Positions 7,298 through 15,819 of a stretch of DNA of 64,000 bases are shown here, in pieces; positions within the stretch are counted from its first letter, which is position 1, and each line of letters starts with the position of its first letter. The stretch lies in contig JAKLEA010000004.1 in assembly GCA_022711755.1 (NCBI GenBank), forward strand, positions 124,001 through 188,000. Direction: 5' to 3'. Below the pieces are notes generated by a model, which saw nothing but the letters and a program-made list of their open reading frames with translations, was not told the DNA's origin and did no database searches. The translations under genes were made by a program, and so were the position numbers. Origin of the DNA: Planctomycetota bacterium. GTDB taxonomy: Bacteria > Planctomycetota > Brocadiia > SM23-32 > JAKLEA01.

Positions 7298-8782
7298 ATG
7301 AAAGTGCGCGAAACAGCCTACATGCGACTGCGTTACAGGGCGGTACTGTCCCAGACGGGATTCGTCATGGTCATTTGCGCAGGCTTGATCCTTACGCCGT
7401 TGATGGCGCTCCCATTCTGGCCGGAGGAGATTGCCCAGGCGCATGCCTTCCTGATCCCTGCTGTTGTCATGGCATTGCTGGGAATAATCTTCTGGAGATT
7501 ATTTAAACCTGCTGATGAGATCGCCCTTACTGTTCAGGAAGGTGGGATCATAGTACTCCTGGTCTGGATAATCGCCTGCCTGTTTTCCGCATGGCCTCTT
7601 ATGTCTGGCCACGGTCTGAACTTTACCCAGGCTGTCTTCGAATCCGTCAGCGGTTGGTCAACGACGGGTTTGTCCGTGGTGGACGTGACAAGGGCCAGCC
7701 ATATGGTATTGTTGTGGCGCAGCATGATGCAGTTGGCGGGCGGGGCGGGACTGGCGATCATCATGCTGGCCGCCGTGATCGGGCCAACGGGACCAGCGGT
7801 TTCAACCGCTGAGGGACGGGACCTGCTTGTCCCGCATGTCCGCAAATCCGCCAGGCTGGTGCTGATAATCTACGGCGGATACATCGTCGCCGGCATTCCC
7901 GCGCTCCGGCTTGTCGGCATGAGTTGGTTTGACGCCGCCAACCACGCGATAACGGCAGTATCCACCGGCGGATTCTCCACGCGCGTCGAAAGCATCGGTT
8001 ACTGGGATTCGCCCGCCGTGGAGTCTGTAACCATTGTTCTGATGATCCTGGGAAACTTGAATTTCGTAACGGCATGGGTGTTATTGCGCGGACGTTTCCG
8101 CGCTTTTATCCGTAACGGCGAGGTGCGCCTCATGGCCGTCCTCATCCCAGTAAGCGCGATATTACTGTTGGGCCTCACATGTCGGGGCCTGTATCCCTCC
8201 CTGTCCAAATCCGCGCGCGTTGCTTTGTTTGAGAACGTGTCGGCTTTGACTACAACCGGGTTTTCAACGGTCGGATATGGTAATTGGAACGCGTTTGGCT
8301 GGTTTGTGTTGATCGTTCTCATGCTGGTCGGCGGCGGAGCGTGTTCAACCGCCGGCGGCATCAAACAGTTCAGAATCTACCTGCTCTGGAAGGGCGTAAT
8401 ATGGGAGATTCGGCGCTGGCTGATGCCTTCCAGCGCGGTAATGGAGAATGCGATTTGGGAGGGCGACCAGCTGGTTTTCGTCAGCGACGCGCGCCTCCGC
8501 CAGGTCGGGGTCTTCTTTTTTCTCTATCTATTCACATATATGCTTGGGGTTGGGACGCTGTGCGCATATGGGGTTGGCTTAAAGGATGCGCTTTTTGAGT
8601 TTGCTTCCTCCATTGGCGACGTCGGCTTGTCCGTTGGAGTCACGAATGCTTCGGCTCCGCCCGGATTGCTTTGGGCCGAAACCATAGGGATGTTCCTCGG
8701 GCGATTGGAAATCATTGTAGTATTTGCCGCAGCCGTCAAGCTTCTCCGCGACCTGCCAACTCTTGTCGGAAGAGCAGATTGA
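7298..8782 (+). CDS. trkH: TrkH/KtrB-family potassium transporter
   Basis: About 494-residue inner-membrane potassium channel-like transporter. The four pore-loop signatures are visible: SVSGWSTTGLSVVD, AVSTGGFSTRVES, ALTTTGFSTVGYG and SSIGDVGLSVGV. The intramembrane-loop region GGGACSTAGGIKQFR matches TrkH. I chose ATG 7298 (MKVRETAY) because an upstream in-frame start at 7202 would run inside trkA; ATG 7322 is an alternative. It ends 24 nt from the convergent mttB-like gene. Together with two TrkA proteins it forms a complete Trk/Ktr system. The operon is preceded by the c-di-AMP riboswitch, so high c-di-AMP is expected to reduce its expression. Confidence 0.92.
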   Translation: MKVRETAYMRLRYRAVLSQTGFVMVICAGLILTPLMALPFWPEEIAQAHAFLIPAVVMALLGIIFWRLFKPADEIALTVQEGGIIVLLVWIIACLFSAWPLMSGHGLNFTQAVFESVSGWSTTGLSVVDVTRASHMVLLWRSMMQLAGGAGLAIIMLAAVIGPTGPAVSTAEGRDLLVPHVRKSARLVLIIYGGYIVAGIPALRLVGMSWFDAANHAITAVSTGGFSTRVESIGYWDSPAVESVTIVLMILGNLNFVTAWVLLRGRFRAFIRNGEVRLMAVLIPVSAILLLGLTCRGLYPSLSKSARVALFENVSALTTTGFSTVGYGNWNAFGWFVLIVLMLVGGGACSTAGGIKQFRIYLLWKGVIWEIRRWLMPSSAVMENAIWEGDQLVFVSDARLRQVGVFFFLYLFTYMLGVGTLCAYGVGLKDALFEFASSIGDVGLSVGVTNASAPPGLLWAETIGMFLGRLEIIVVFAAAVKLLRDLPTLVGRAD

Positions 8783-8806
8783 CCGTGATGCGGGGAAAGC
8801 GCGCGT

Positions 8807-10261
8807 TCATGCCTGTGGCTCGTAGCGATATCGCGCCGTCTGGAAAAGTTCCGGATGCGCCATCGCGTCCTCGATAGTTGCGTCAATCTCACGCTTTACA
8901 TCCTCCCCGACGACCGGCTTCGGGGGATAATGGCGCGACAGAATCTCCGCAACGACTTCCCGCGCGCGCGCATTAGCGTCCTTCCCGCCGCGGGACATCC
9001 AGGCGTCCCAGCTTTCATGATTGAAGATGTTGGAACGCCAGTAATTGTCGCGCATATGTCTGAGCGTATGCTCGTCGGAGAGGAAAGAGCCGAGAATCCC
9101 GACGCGGCGGATGGCGTCCGCGCCGAGCGCGTCATCGTCAACGACCACGCCAACCCGCAATATGTGATTGAGCGCGCCGAGCCATTCGTCGTCAATCACC
9201 AGTTGCTCCAGGCTCACACCCTGGTCCGCGCCGACTATCCCCTGCGCCCCGAAGCCAGCACCGGACAGGAGCGCGAACGCCGCCGACAATCCCTTTTCGA
9301 ACCCGCCCTGAAAATCCGGAACGCAAGCATCAGTAAGCGCCGCGTTCACCCCAACGTCAAAGCCGTACCATTCGCCGAGCTGAACCGCGGCCAGCCCGGT
9401 CAGGACTCGCGTCGGCGATCCGAAAGAGCAAAGCGAACTGCGCATGTCCAGCGCGTGGATCGAGCCGCACCAGCTCCCATCGCAGCCCCAGAGATACGCC
9501 AGGACGTTGCCCGCGAGGTTGTAGGCGTTCTGCATGACCAGCGTCCCGGCGGGCGTGATCGGCGCGTCCATCCCGGCCATCGCCATCGGCCCCAGCCCGA
9601 AGCGATGCCCGGCGTCAAGGAAGGTCAGCGCCATTTCCAGGCTGAAGTCGTCGTAGGAAAGCGCTCCGTTCGGCTCAAGCAGATAGCTTATCTTCCTGTT
9701 CTCGCCCTTCAGTCGCGCAATCTTCATGATCCGCCGCGCGGTTTCCGGGGTCAAAACGTAGACGCCGTGGGGCTTGCGGGAATAAAGCGCGCAGAGATAG
9801 TAACCGTAAAGATCATGCATGAACCCCGGCGCGTCCCACGGCGCGACCAGCGGCATGCACCCGCCGATGTTTGGAAGCTCGTTGCATAGCACGATCCCTT
9901 TCAGAACATCATCGGTTGTTCCCTGCCGGCGTGAAGACGCACCGTAATCAACGATTGATGCCTGCGTGCTGACGCCAAGCCTGACCGGCCCGGATCGCTC
10001 GGCCATGCAGAAATCGCCGGCTGTCCGCGATTTCTTTTCCCTGCCGGAAAGCTCTTTTACGGCCTTCTCTATCAGTTCTCCGGGAAGCTTGGCGACCGCC
10101 TTTGCAAAGTCAACATCCGCCCCGGCTTCGGCAAGCCTGTCAAGAATCCGTTTGTGCGGAAGGCGGCAGCCTACGTCGCGCAGGACGCCGAGAGTCGCCT
10201 CATGAATCCGAGCGATGTCTTCGTTCGACAGAATTTCAACCCGGGAGCGGATGTTCTTCAT
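8807..10261 (-). CDS. MttB-family methyltransferase (trimethylamine/glycine-betaine methyltransferase superfamily), non-pyrrolysine
   Basis: 484 residues, the usual length of the family. Motifs include HEATLGVLRDVGCRLPH near the N-terminus, PLVAPWDAPGFMHDLYGYYLC, and the glycine-rich SGAGFGAQGIVGADQGVSLEQLVIDDE towards the C-terminus. Family members move a methyl group from a quaternary or tertiary amine to a corrinoid protein. The reading frame has no internal amber codon and ends in TGA, so it is a non-pyrrolysine member, related to glycine betaine methyltransferases rather than archaeal MttB. No corrinoid protein or reductive activator is in the window. The start overlaps the nrpR-like stop by 4 nt (ATGA), so the two are co-transcribed. 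Substrate is not determined. Confidence 0.88.
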   Translation of the reverse strand: MKNIRSRVEILSNEDIARIHEATLGVLRDVGCRLPHKRILDRLAEAGADVDFAKAVAKLPGELIEKAVKELSGREKKSRTAGDFCMAERSGPVRLGVSTQASIVDYGASSRRQGTTDDVLKGIVLCNELPNIGGCMPLVAPWDAPGFMHDLYGYYLCALYSRKPHGVYVLTPETARRIMKIARLKGENRKISYLLEPNGALSYDDFSLEMALTFLDAGHRFGLGPMAMAGMDAPITPAGTLVMQNAYNLAGNVLAYLWGCDGSWCGSIHALDMRSSLCSFGSPTRVLTGLAAVQLGEWYGFDVGVNAALTDACVPDFQGGFEKGLSAAFALLSGAGFGAQGIVGADQGVSLEQLVIDDEWLGALNHILRVGVVVDDDALGADAIRRVGILGSFLSDEHTLRHMRDNYWRSNIFNHESWDAWMSRGGKDANARAREVVAEILSRHYPPKPVVGEDVKREIDATIEDAMAHPELFQTARYRYEPQA

Positions 10262-11250
10262 TCGGCGTCCTTGCCGGGGACCGGCGTCAGTTCGGTGAAA
10301 TTGCAGAGTCTGGCCATGGCCTGGTTGTGAGTTTCGATACCGGCCTCGTGGACGGCGGCCAGTGGATTCATGCCGCCGGCGACGACGATTCCAAGCCTTC
10401 CGTGCGGGACGGGTATCTCCAGCAGCGGACGGTGCGGATCGCCCATCTCCGTCATGCCCTCCAACCCCACTGCCTCCAGTTTCTTTATAAGCCTTCGCGC
10501 CTTCGGCAGCGCGGCGGCGGGGATTTCCCTGAAGCTCGCGCCTATCAGCCCGTTTCCGGTCCTGACGACCTCGCGCACTGATGTCATCCCGGCTTTGATG
10601 AAAATCTCAAGCGGGTCCAGTGTGGTTCCATCGTAGTTGATGATATGCGTGAATCGCACGGGACGCCCGTCCCTGAATTCCAGCAGGCCGCCGAATCGGG
10701 AGGTGATCGGAATCCCGGCAAGCCTGAAGACGCCGTTCATGGTAATGCTGCAGACGGTTCCGATTGCCGCCTGCCCCGCCGGGACACGGAAGGAGCCAAG
10801 CCTTCTGCCGGGACCGGCGATTGCCATATAACGCCCCATGCCCAGCCCCGCCCGCATTACTTCCGAGGCTATCGCGCGCGCATCGGGCAGTTTGTTCTTG
10901 TCGAATGTGCTGATGTTTAGGATGAGCGTTCCTGACTGCGAAGCAACGTCCAGGGACATGGCGAAGGCCAGTCCGTCAACTCTGGAAGCGATGAATCCGA
11001 CCTTGTCAATGACCACGGCGGAGGCCAGTTCCTTCTGGCCGACGGGCGTAATCTGCCGCCCGCGCCGTCCGAGGTTCACTGTCAGCCCTGTCTCGTCCAT
11101 TTCTTCAAGGTAATTGCGGACCATCCGCTGTTTGAGGTCAACCCCGGCGGCGTGGAGTTCCCGCGCGATTTTTGTGCTGCCCAACGGCGCTCCCGCGTCA
11201 TCCAGAATGCGCAGTATCGCCGCGACTTTGCGCTGACTGTTTATGTCCAC
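10258..11250 (-). CDS. NrpR-like transcriptional regulator (winged helix plus one NrpR/DUF128 domain)
   Basis: About 330 residues. The N-terminus is a winged helix (RKVAAILRILDDAGAPLGSTKIARELHAAG...MVRNYLEEMDETGL), followed by one NrpR effector domain with GRYMAIAGPGRR, AIGTVCSITMNGVF, and GRLGIVVAGGMNPLAAVHEAGI. Archaeal NrpR represses nitrogen-assimilation genes and is released by 2-oxoglutarate; bacterial homologues are sporadic. I place the start at GTG 11250 because GGAGGA lies 8 nt upstream of it; starting earlier would put that ribosome site inside the gene. It overlaps the MttB-family gene by 4 nt and diverges from glutamate dehydrogenase, so nitrogen regulation of both is the natural reading. 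Confidence 0.87.
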   Translation of the reverse strand: MDINSQRKVAAILRILDDAGAPLGSTKIARELHAAGVDLKQRMVRNYLEEMDETGLTVNLGRRGRQITPVGQKELASAVVIDKVGFIASRVDGLAFAMSLDVASQSGTLILNISTFDKNKLPDARAIASEVMRAGLGMGRYMAIAGPGRRLGSFRVPAGQAAIGTVCSITMNGVFRLAGIPITSRFGGLLEFRDGRPVRFTHIINYDGTTLDPLEIFIKAGMTSVREVVRTGNGLIGASFREIPAAALPKARRLIKKLEAVGLEGMTEMGDPHRPLLEIPVPHGRLGIVVAGGMNPLAAVHEAGIETHNQAMARLCNFTELTPVPGKDAE

Positions 11251-11386
11251 GAATCTTTCCTCCAGACCTGTAGAGGCAATTATGCGCCAATTGACTGTCT
11301 GGTTCAAGCCTGAGGATGCGGCAATAATGCCGTATAATACGCCTTCAATATGCCTATTGTATTTTCTTGATTATCACTCATATAGC

Positions 11387-11415
11387 TTGACGAAAGCCAA
11401 ATGGAACGCTACACT
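11387..11415 (+). promoter_or_regulatory. Sigma70-type promoter for gdhA
   Basis: -35 TTGACG (11387-11392), 17-nt spacer, -10 TACACT (11410-11415). The start of transcription would be near 11422, leaving a leader of about 255 nt before the gdhA ATG. The same -10 hexamer TACACT recurs in the promoter I call at 20183-20210. Confidence 0.62.
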
Positions 11416-11418
11416 TCC
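11403..11418. promoter_or_regulatory. Palindrome GGAA-N8-TTCC over the gdhA -10, candidate NrpR operator
   Basis: GGAA (11403-11406) and TTCC (11415-11418) flank 8 nt and overlap the -10 hexamer. The methanogen NrpR operator is GGAA-N6-TTCC, so the half-sites match but the spacing is 2 nt longer. A bound repressor here would block RNA polymerase at gdhA. Confidence 0.4.
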
Positions 11419-11473
11419 CACGCTGCATTCCGGCACTGGGTTGCCAGCAAGGCGGTTCGGCAGGTTCTGGCAT

Positions 11474-11491
11474 CGCCCTCGTTCGAGGGCG
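11474..11491 (+). other. Stem-loop in the gdhA leader
   Basis: Perfect 7-bp stem CGCCCTC / GAGGGCG with a GTTC loop, within the long 5' leader of gdhA. No known riboswitch consensus was recognised; it lacks the conserved GGAAGU-type element of the glutamine motif. The remaining part of the 11251-11676 gap has no supported gene. Confidence 0.4.
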
Positions 11492-11676
11492 GCCTGTCCA
11501 TCCCGCGTAATGACTCCCGCGCCTTCCTTATGTGGAGGACTCCGGGGGCTGCTGGCCGGGGAAGGATCTCCGCCCCGGGGAAGCGTCGTTCTGTTTTCCG
11601 CCTGCGCCGGTCGCGCCGGTCTGGTCTGTTCCGGCGCCATTTAAGGTCGTTCATTTCCATCAGGAGGAAAACAGGA

Positions 11677-13029
11677 ATGAGTCAGACGCAGGATTTCATG
11701 GACTATGTTGTTGCTCGCAACCCCGGACAGCCGGAATTTCAGCAGGCGGTGCGCGAAGTCGTGCAGTCGCTGGAGGACTTCCTCAGCAGGAATCCCCGTT
11801 ATGCCAGAGCAAAAGTGATGGAAAGGCTTATTGAGCCTGAGCGGGCGATCATGTTCCGCGTTCCATGGCAGGATGATCGTGGGGAGTTCCAGGTCAATCG
11901 CGGATTCCGCGTCGAGTTCAGCAGCGCAATCGGACCTTACAAGGGCGGGCTTCGCTTCCACGCCTCGGTCAACCTGAGCATCATCAAGTTCCTGGGCTTC
12001 GAGCAGATTTTCAAGAACGCCCTGACCACACTGCCCATGGGCGGCGGCAAGGGCGGCAGCGACTTCGACCCGAAGGGCAAGAGCGACAACGAAGTCATGC
12101 GCTTCTGCCAGAGCTTCATGAACGAGCTTTTCCGCCACATCGGCCCGAACACGGACGTTCCGGCGGGTGACATCGGCGTCGGCGGGCGCGAAATCGGATT
12201 CCTCTTCGGGCAGTACAAGCGCCTGCGCAACGAGTTCACCGGCGTTCTGACCGGCAAGAGCCTGAACTGGGGCGGATCGCTAATCCGTCCGGAGGCCACG
12301 GGCTACGGCGCGGTCTACATCGCGGCGGAAATGCTGGCCACGCGCAATGACGCCTTCGCAGGCAAGAAATGCCTGGTTTCCGGCTCCGGCAACGTCGCGC
12401 AGTACACCGTCGAAAAGCTGAACCAGCTCGGCGCCAAGGCCGTCACGCTCTCGGACTCGAGCGGATTCATCTATGATCCCGACGGGATCACCGACAAGAA
12501 ACTCGCGTTCGTCCTGGAACTCAAGAACGTCCGGCGCGGACGAATCAAGGAATACGCCGAGAAGTTCAACTGCGAATACGTCCCGGCCGACCCCGGCGCT
12601 AATCACAACCCGCTCTGGGACATCAAGGCCGACTGCGCGTTCCCGAGCGCCACGCAGAACGAAATCAACGCCAAGGACGCGCAGAACATGGTTAATAATG
12701 GCGTGAAGCTCATCTCCGAGGGCGCGAACATGCCGACCTGCCCGGAAGGCATTGACATCTTCGTGGACAACAAACTGCTATACTGTCCGGGCAAGGCAGC
12801 CAACGCCGGCGGAGTCGCCACCAGCGGGCTGGAAATGTCCCAGAACGCCCTGCGACTCAACTGGACAAGGGAAGAGGTTGACAACCGCCTTCGCATCATC
12901 ATGAAGACCATTCACGCCCAGTGCGTCGAATGCGGCGAGGAGAAGGGTTACGTCAACTATGTGAAGGGCGCAAACATCGCCGCCTTCAAGAAGGTGGCGG
13001 ATTCGATGCTGGACCAGGGTTTGGTCTAA
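11677..13029 (+). CDS. gdhA: Glutamate dehydrogenase, class I hexameric (probably NADP-dependent)
   Basis: 450 residues, the standard size of hexameric class I enzymes. Catalyses reversible reductive amination of 2-oxoglutarate by ammonium. The substrate region PYKGGLRFHASVN and the catalytic lysine motif LPMGGGKGGSDFDPKGKS are intact, as are DVPAGDIGVGGREIG and the Rossmann loop VSGSGNVAQYTVEKL. The start at ATG 11677 has CAGGAGGAAAA upstream and matches the family N-terminus; an earlier in-frame ATG at 11401 would add a basic, non-homologous extension over the promoter. Divergent from the NrpR-like regulator and followed by a strong hairpin terminator, so monocistronic. NADP preference is inferred from class membership. 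Confidence 0.93.
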   Translation: MSQTQDFMDYVVARNPGQPEFQQAVREVVQSLEDFLSRNPRYARAKVMERLIEPERAIMFRVPWQDDRGEFQVNRGFRVEFSSAIGPYKGGLRFHASVNLSIIKFLGFEQIFKNALTTLPMGGGKGGSDFDPKGKSDNEVMRFCQSFMNELFRHIGPNTDVPAGDIGVGGREIGFLFGQYKRLRNEFTGVLTGKSLNWGGSLIRPEATGYGAVYIAAEMLATRNDAFAGKKCLVSGSGNVAQYTVEKLNQLGAKAVTLSDSSGFIYDPDGITDKKLAFVLELKNVRRGRIKEYAEKFNCEYVPADPGANHNPLWDIKADCAFPSATQNEINAKDAQNMVNNGVKLISEGANMPTCPEGIDIFVDNKLLYCPGKAANAGGVATSGLEMSQNALRLNWTREEVDNRLRIIMKTIHAQCVECGEEKGYVNYVKGANIAAFKKVADSMLDQGLV

Positions 13030-13051
13030 CGCATGGCATGAAATCCTCGGG

Positions 13052-13077
13052 CTGCCGGTTGCGCATTGCGCCGGCAG
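13052..13077 (+). other. Stem-loop after gdhA
   Basis: CTGCCGG (13052-13058) pairs with CCGGCAG (13071-13077), 12-nt loop, no U-run. It precedes the stronger hairpin at 13100 and may stabilise the gdhA 3' end. Confidence 0.35.
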
Positions 13078-13099
13078 TCCGACCGGTTCCGCGTTCAAC

Positions 13100-13121
13100 G
13101 GGGCACGGCATGCCGTGCCCC
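13100..13121 (+). terminator. Terminator hairpin downstream of gdhA
   Basis: Perfect 22-nt palindrome: 11-nt arms GGGGCACGGCA / TGCCGTGCCCC, followed by GTTTGT. It lies 70 nt after the gdhA stop and 66 nt before the next gene. Confidence 0.6.
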
Positions 13122-13187
13122 GTTTGTCATGGCGAGCGTTACCCCGGACGGACTGCGTTCTGAAAACCTGTTGCGCGCGGAGATGAT

Positions 13188-15800
13188 ATGAGCCTGCCGA
13201 TTCAAGGATGGACAACCGGAATAAAGGGGCTGGATGAAATCCTTCACGGCCTGCGCGCCGGGGACAATATCGTCTGGATCACGGGCAATATTGAAGATTT
13301 CACTGTATTCGTCGAGCCGTTCTACAAGAACGCCGTCCGGGCCGGACGCAAGACAGTCTACTTCCGATTCGCCAATCACAAGCCCCTCGTTCCGCCGGAC
13401 GCCGGGGTCGAAATTGTCGAGCTTCAGACGGAGGCCGGTTTCGAGTCCTTCATCACGCAGATTCACAAGACCATCAAACGCGTCGGTCTCGGCGGGCATT
13501 ACATTTTCGATTCCCTGTCGGCAATCGCGGAGGACTTCTACAGCGACCGCATGATTGGGAACTTCTTCCAGCTTACCTGCCCGTACCTTTATGCGCTTGA
13601 GACGATCGCCTATTTCCCAATCTTCCGCGATTACCATTCCTATCACGCAATGTCTCCAATATCGGAAACCACGCAACTCCTGCTGGACATATACGGCTAT
13701 GAAGACAAGCTGTATGTCTACCCGTTGAAGATTGACGGGCGATATCCGCCGACAATCCACATGCTCCACGCATGGGAGGGCGACAAGTTCAGGCCCGTCA
13801 TGGAAAGCTCAAACGTCTCGGACGTCTTCGGCGGTTCCCCGTGGCCGGGATTGAAGAGCGCGAGCTATCGCATGGTGGGCGTCTGGGACCGCAGGTTCAT
13901 GGCGTCGGAGGACCTGCTGGCCGCATATCGCCGCGGCGAGGTCGAGCAGGAGGATTACGACAAGCGGCGCAAGTGGCTGATACGCCTCATGATCTCCCGC
14001 GACCCCAGGGTCCAGGAGCTTTCCTCGAAATACTTTGAGCTTGAAGACCTGATCTACATCTGGAAGCGCATGATCGGCTCGGGCATGATCGGCGGCAAGT
14101 CCGTCGGCATGCTCTTGAGCCGCGCAATCCTCCAGAAGAAGAATCCGAAGTGGAAAGAGCGTCTGGAATCGCACGATTCCTTCTTCATCGGATCGGACGT
14201 CTTCTATTCTTTTCTGGTCCTGAACGACTGCTGGTGGGAGAGGCAGAAGCAGAAGGACCCCGCGAACTTCCTTGACGGCATCGAGGAAATGCGCTCCCGC
14301 ATCCTGCGCGGGAAATTCCCGGATTACATCATGCAGCGGTTCGCGGACATGATCGAATATTTCGGTCAGGCGCCGATCATCGTCCGCTCAAGCAGCTTCC
14401 TGGAGGATAACTTCTCCAACGCCTTTGCCGGGAAGTATGAGAGCGTCTTCTGCGCCAACCGCGGCACCCACGAGCAGCGGCTTCAGGAATTCCTGGCCGC
14501 CGTGCGGACCGTCTACGCCAGCACGGTCAGCGTGGAGGCGCTCACCTATCGGGCCAAGCGCGGAGTTCTTGAGAAGGACGAGCAGATGGCTCTGCTGGTC
14601 CAGCGCGTCTCAGGCGCGCCGCACGGGGATTTCTTTTATCCGCAGGTTGCCGGCGTCGGATTCTCCTTCAATCCGTACGTCTGGAACAGCCAGATTGACC
14701 CGAAGGCCGGCATGCTGCGCCTGGTGTTCGGGCTTGGGACCCGCGCCGTGGACAGGCACGACGACGACTACACGCGGGTGGTTGCGCTGAACGCGCCGGA
14801 ACTGCGTCCGGAGGCCAATTTCGACGAATTGCGCAGATACGCGCAGCACAAGATTGACGTCCTGAACCTGCGTGACAGGGCGCACCAGACGCTGGACTTC
14901 TATGACATTGCCGGCACGGCGGGAGACGTGCCGCTGGGGCTATATCTGACCACTGACGGCAACAACTCCGAACCCGGTGGGGACGATCCGCACAGAGGAC
15001 TCCTGGCTGGCGCGCTAACCTTCAGAGAGTTCCTGCGGGAGACTACGTTCGTTGACGACATGCGCGACCTGATGTCCACGATTCAGGAAACCTACGAATG
15101 CCCGGTTGACGTGGAATATACGGCCAATGTTCTGCCGCAGGGGAGCTTGAAAATTGACCTTCTCCAGTGTCGCCCCCTTCAGGCAAAGGGCTTCGCGGCC
15201 GAGGCCGCGCCGACGGTTGAGATTCCGCCGGAAAGGCTGATTATGGAGGCCCGCGGGGCGGTCATCGGAGAAAGCCGGTTCGGCCCCGTCGAACGGCTTG
15301 TCTATGTTGCCCCGTCGGAATACTCCAAGCTGCCGAATCATGACCGCTACGCCCTGGCCAAGCTCATCGGCAGGATCACCCACATCCCCGGTCCCCTGGG
15401 GGCGCGCTCAATCATGCTGATCGGACCGGGGAGGTGGGGGACCAGCACGCCGGCGCTGGGCATCCCCGTCTCATTCACGGACATCAACACCATCTCCGTC
15501 CTCTGCGAGATCGTCGGCATGCGGGATGACCTGGTTCCGGACATTTCTCTCGGCACTCACTTCTTCAGCGATCTGATAGAGATGGACATACTCTATACGG
15601 CGTATTTCCCTATGAAGGCCGGCAACTCGTTCAAAACGGAATTCTTCTACGCCTCCCCCAATCGTCTTGGCGACCTCCTGCCTAACGAGGCGCGCTGGTC
15701 AAACGTCGTGCGGGTTGTTGACGCGCGGCAGTTCGTCGGCCAGCGCATCCGCCTGCGCGCCGACTGCCTGAAGCAGAATTGCGCGGTTTATATCGAATAA
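13188..15800 (+). CDS. Fusion of degenerate KaiC/RecA-like domain with PEP synthase/PPDK-type ATP-grasp domain, function unknown
   Basis: 870 residues. The N-terminus starts like a KaiC/RadA ATPase (TGIKGLDEILHGLRAGDNIVWITG, residues 10-33), but the Walker A is lost: GNIEDF stands where GxxGxGKT should be. A Walker B-like strand HYIFDSLSA (residues 104-111) remains. From about residue 300 it turns into a pyruvate phosphate dikinase/PEP synthase N-terminal nucleotide-binding region: GGKSVGMLLSRAIL (302-315) and IIVRSSSFLEDNFSNAFAGKYESVF (about 397-421). The phosphohistidine domain and the PEP/pyruvate TIM barrel of real PPDK are absent. The C-terminal about 170 residues (LMEARGAVIGESRFGPVERLVYV, IMLIGPGRWGT) are unlike the classical enzyme. 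It is free-standing between two terminable units. A nucleotide-binding signalling or phosphotransfer role is possible; I do not assign one. Confidence 0.75.
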   Translation: MSLPIQGWTTGIKGLDEILHGLRAGDNIVWITGNIEDFTVFVEPFYKNAVRAGRKTVYFRFANHKPLVPPDAGVEIVELQTEAGFESFITQIHKTIKRVGLGGHYIFDSLSAIAEDFYSDRMIGNFFQLTCPYLYALETIAYFPIFRDYHSYHAMSPISETTQLLLDIYGYEDKLYVYPLKIDGRYPPTIHMLHAWEGDKFRPVMESSNVSDVFGGSPWPGLKSASYRMVGVWDRRFMASEDLLAAYRRGEVEQEDYDKRRKWLIRLMISRDPRVQELSSKYFELEDLIYIWKRMIGSGMIGGKSVGMLLSRAILQKKNPKWKERLESHDSFFIGSDVFYSFLVLNDCWWERQKQKDPANFLDGIEEMRSRILRGKFPDYIMQRFADMIEYFGQAPIIVRSSSFLEDNFSNAFAGKYESVFCANRGTHEQRLQEFLAAVRTVYASTVSVEALTYRAKRGVLEKDEQMALLVQRVSGAPHGDFFYPQVAGVGFSFNPYVWNSQIDPKAGMLRLVFGLGTRAVDRHDDDYTRVVALNAPELRPEANFDELRRYAQHKIDVLNLRDRAHQTLDFYDIAGTAGDVPLGLYLTTDGNNSEPGGDDPHRGLLAGALTFREFLRETTFVDDMRDLMSTIQETYECPVDVEYTANVLPQGSLKIDLLQCRPLQAKGFAAEAAPTVEIPPERLIMEARGAVIGESRFGPVERLVYVAPSEYSKLPNHDRYALAKLIGRITHIPGPLGARSIMLIGPGRWGTSTPALGIPVSFTDINTISVLCEIVGMRDDLVPDISLGTHFFSDLIEMDILYTAYFPMKAGNSFKTEFFYASPNRLGDLLPNEARWSNVVRVVDARQFVGQRIRLRADCLKQNCAVYIE

Positions 15801-15819
15801 CCGGATCGTGGGACAGCTT

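Noticed and set aside
8855-9889. 344-codon plus-strand frame opposite the MttB-family gene
   Set aside because: No recognisable domain and Arg-rich; the minus-strand gene has full-length family motifs.
8807-10261. Pyrrolysine-containing trimethylamine methyltransferase
   Set aside because: The gene is complete without an internal amber codon and ends in TGA, so it is the non-pyrrolysine branch.
11251-11676. Glutamine or glycine riboswitch in the gdhA leader
   Set aside because: The leader has a hairpin but lacks conserved core elements of either motif.
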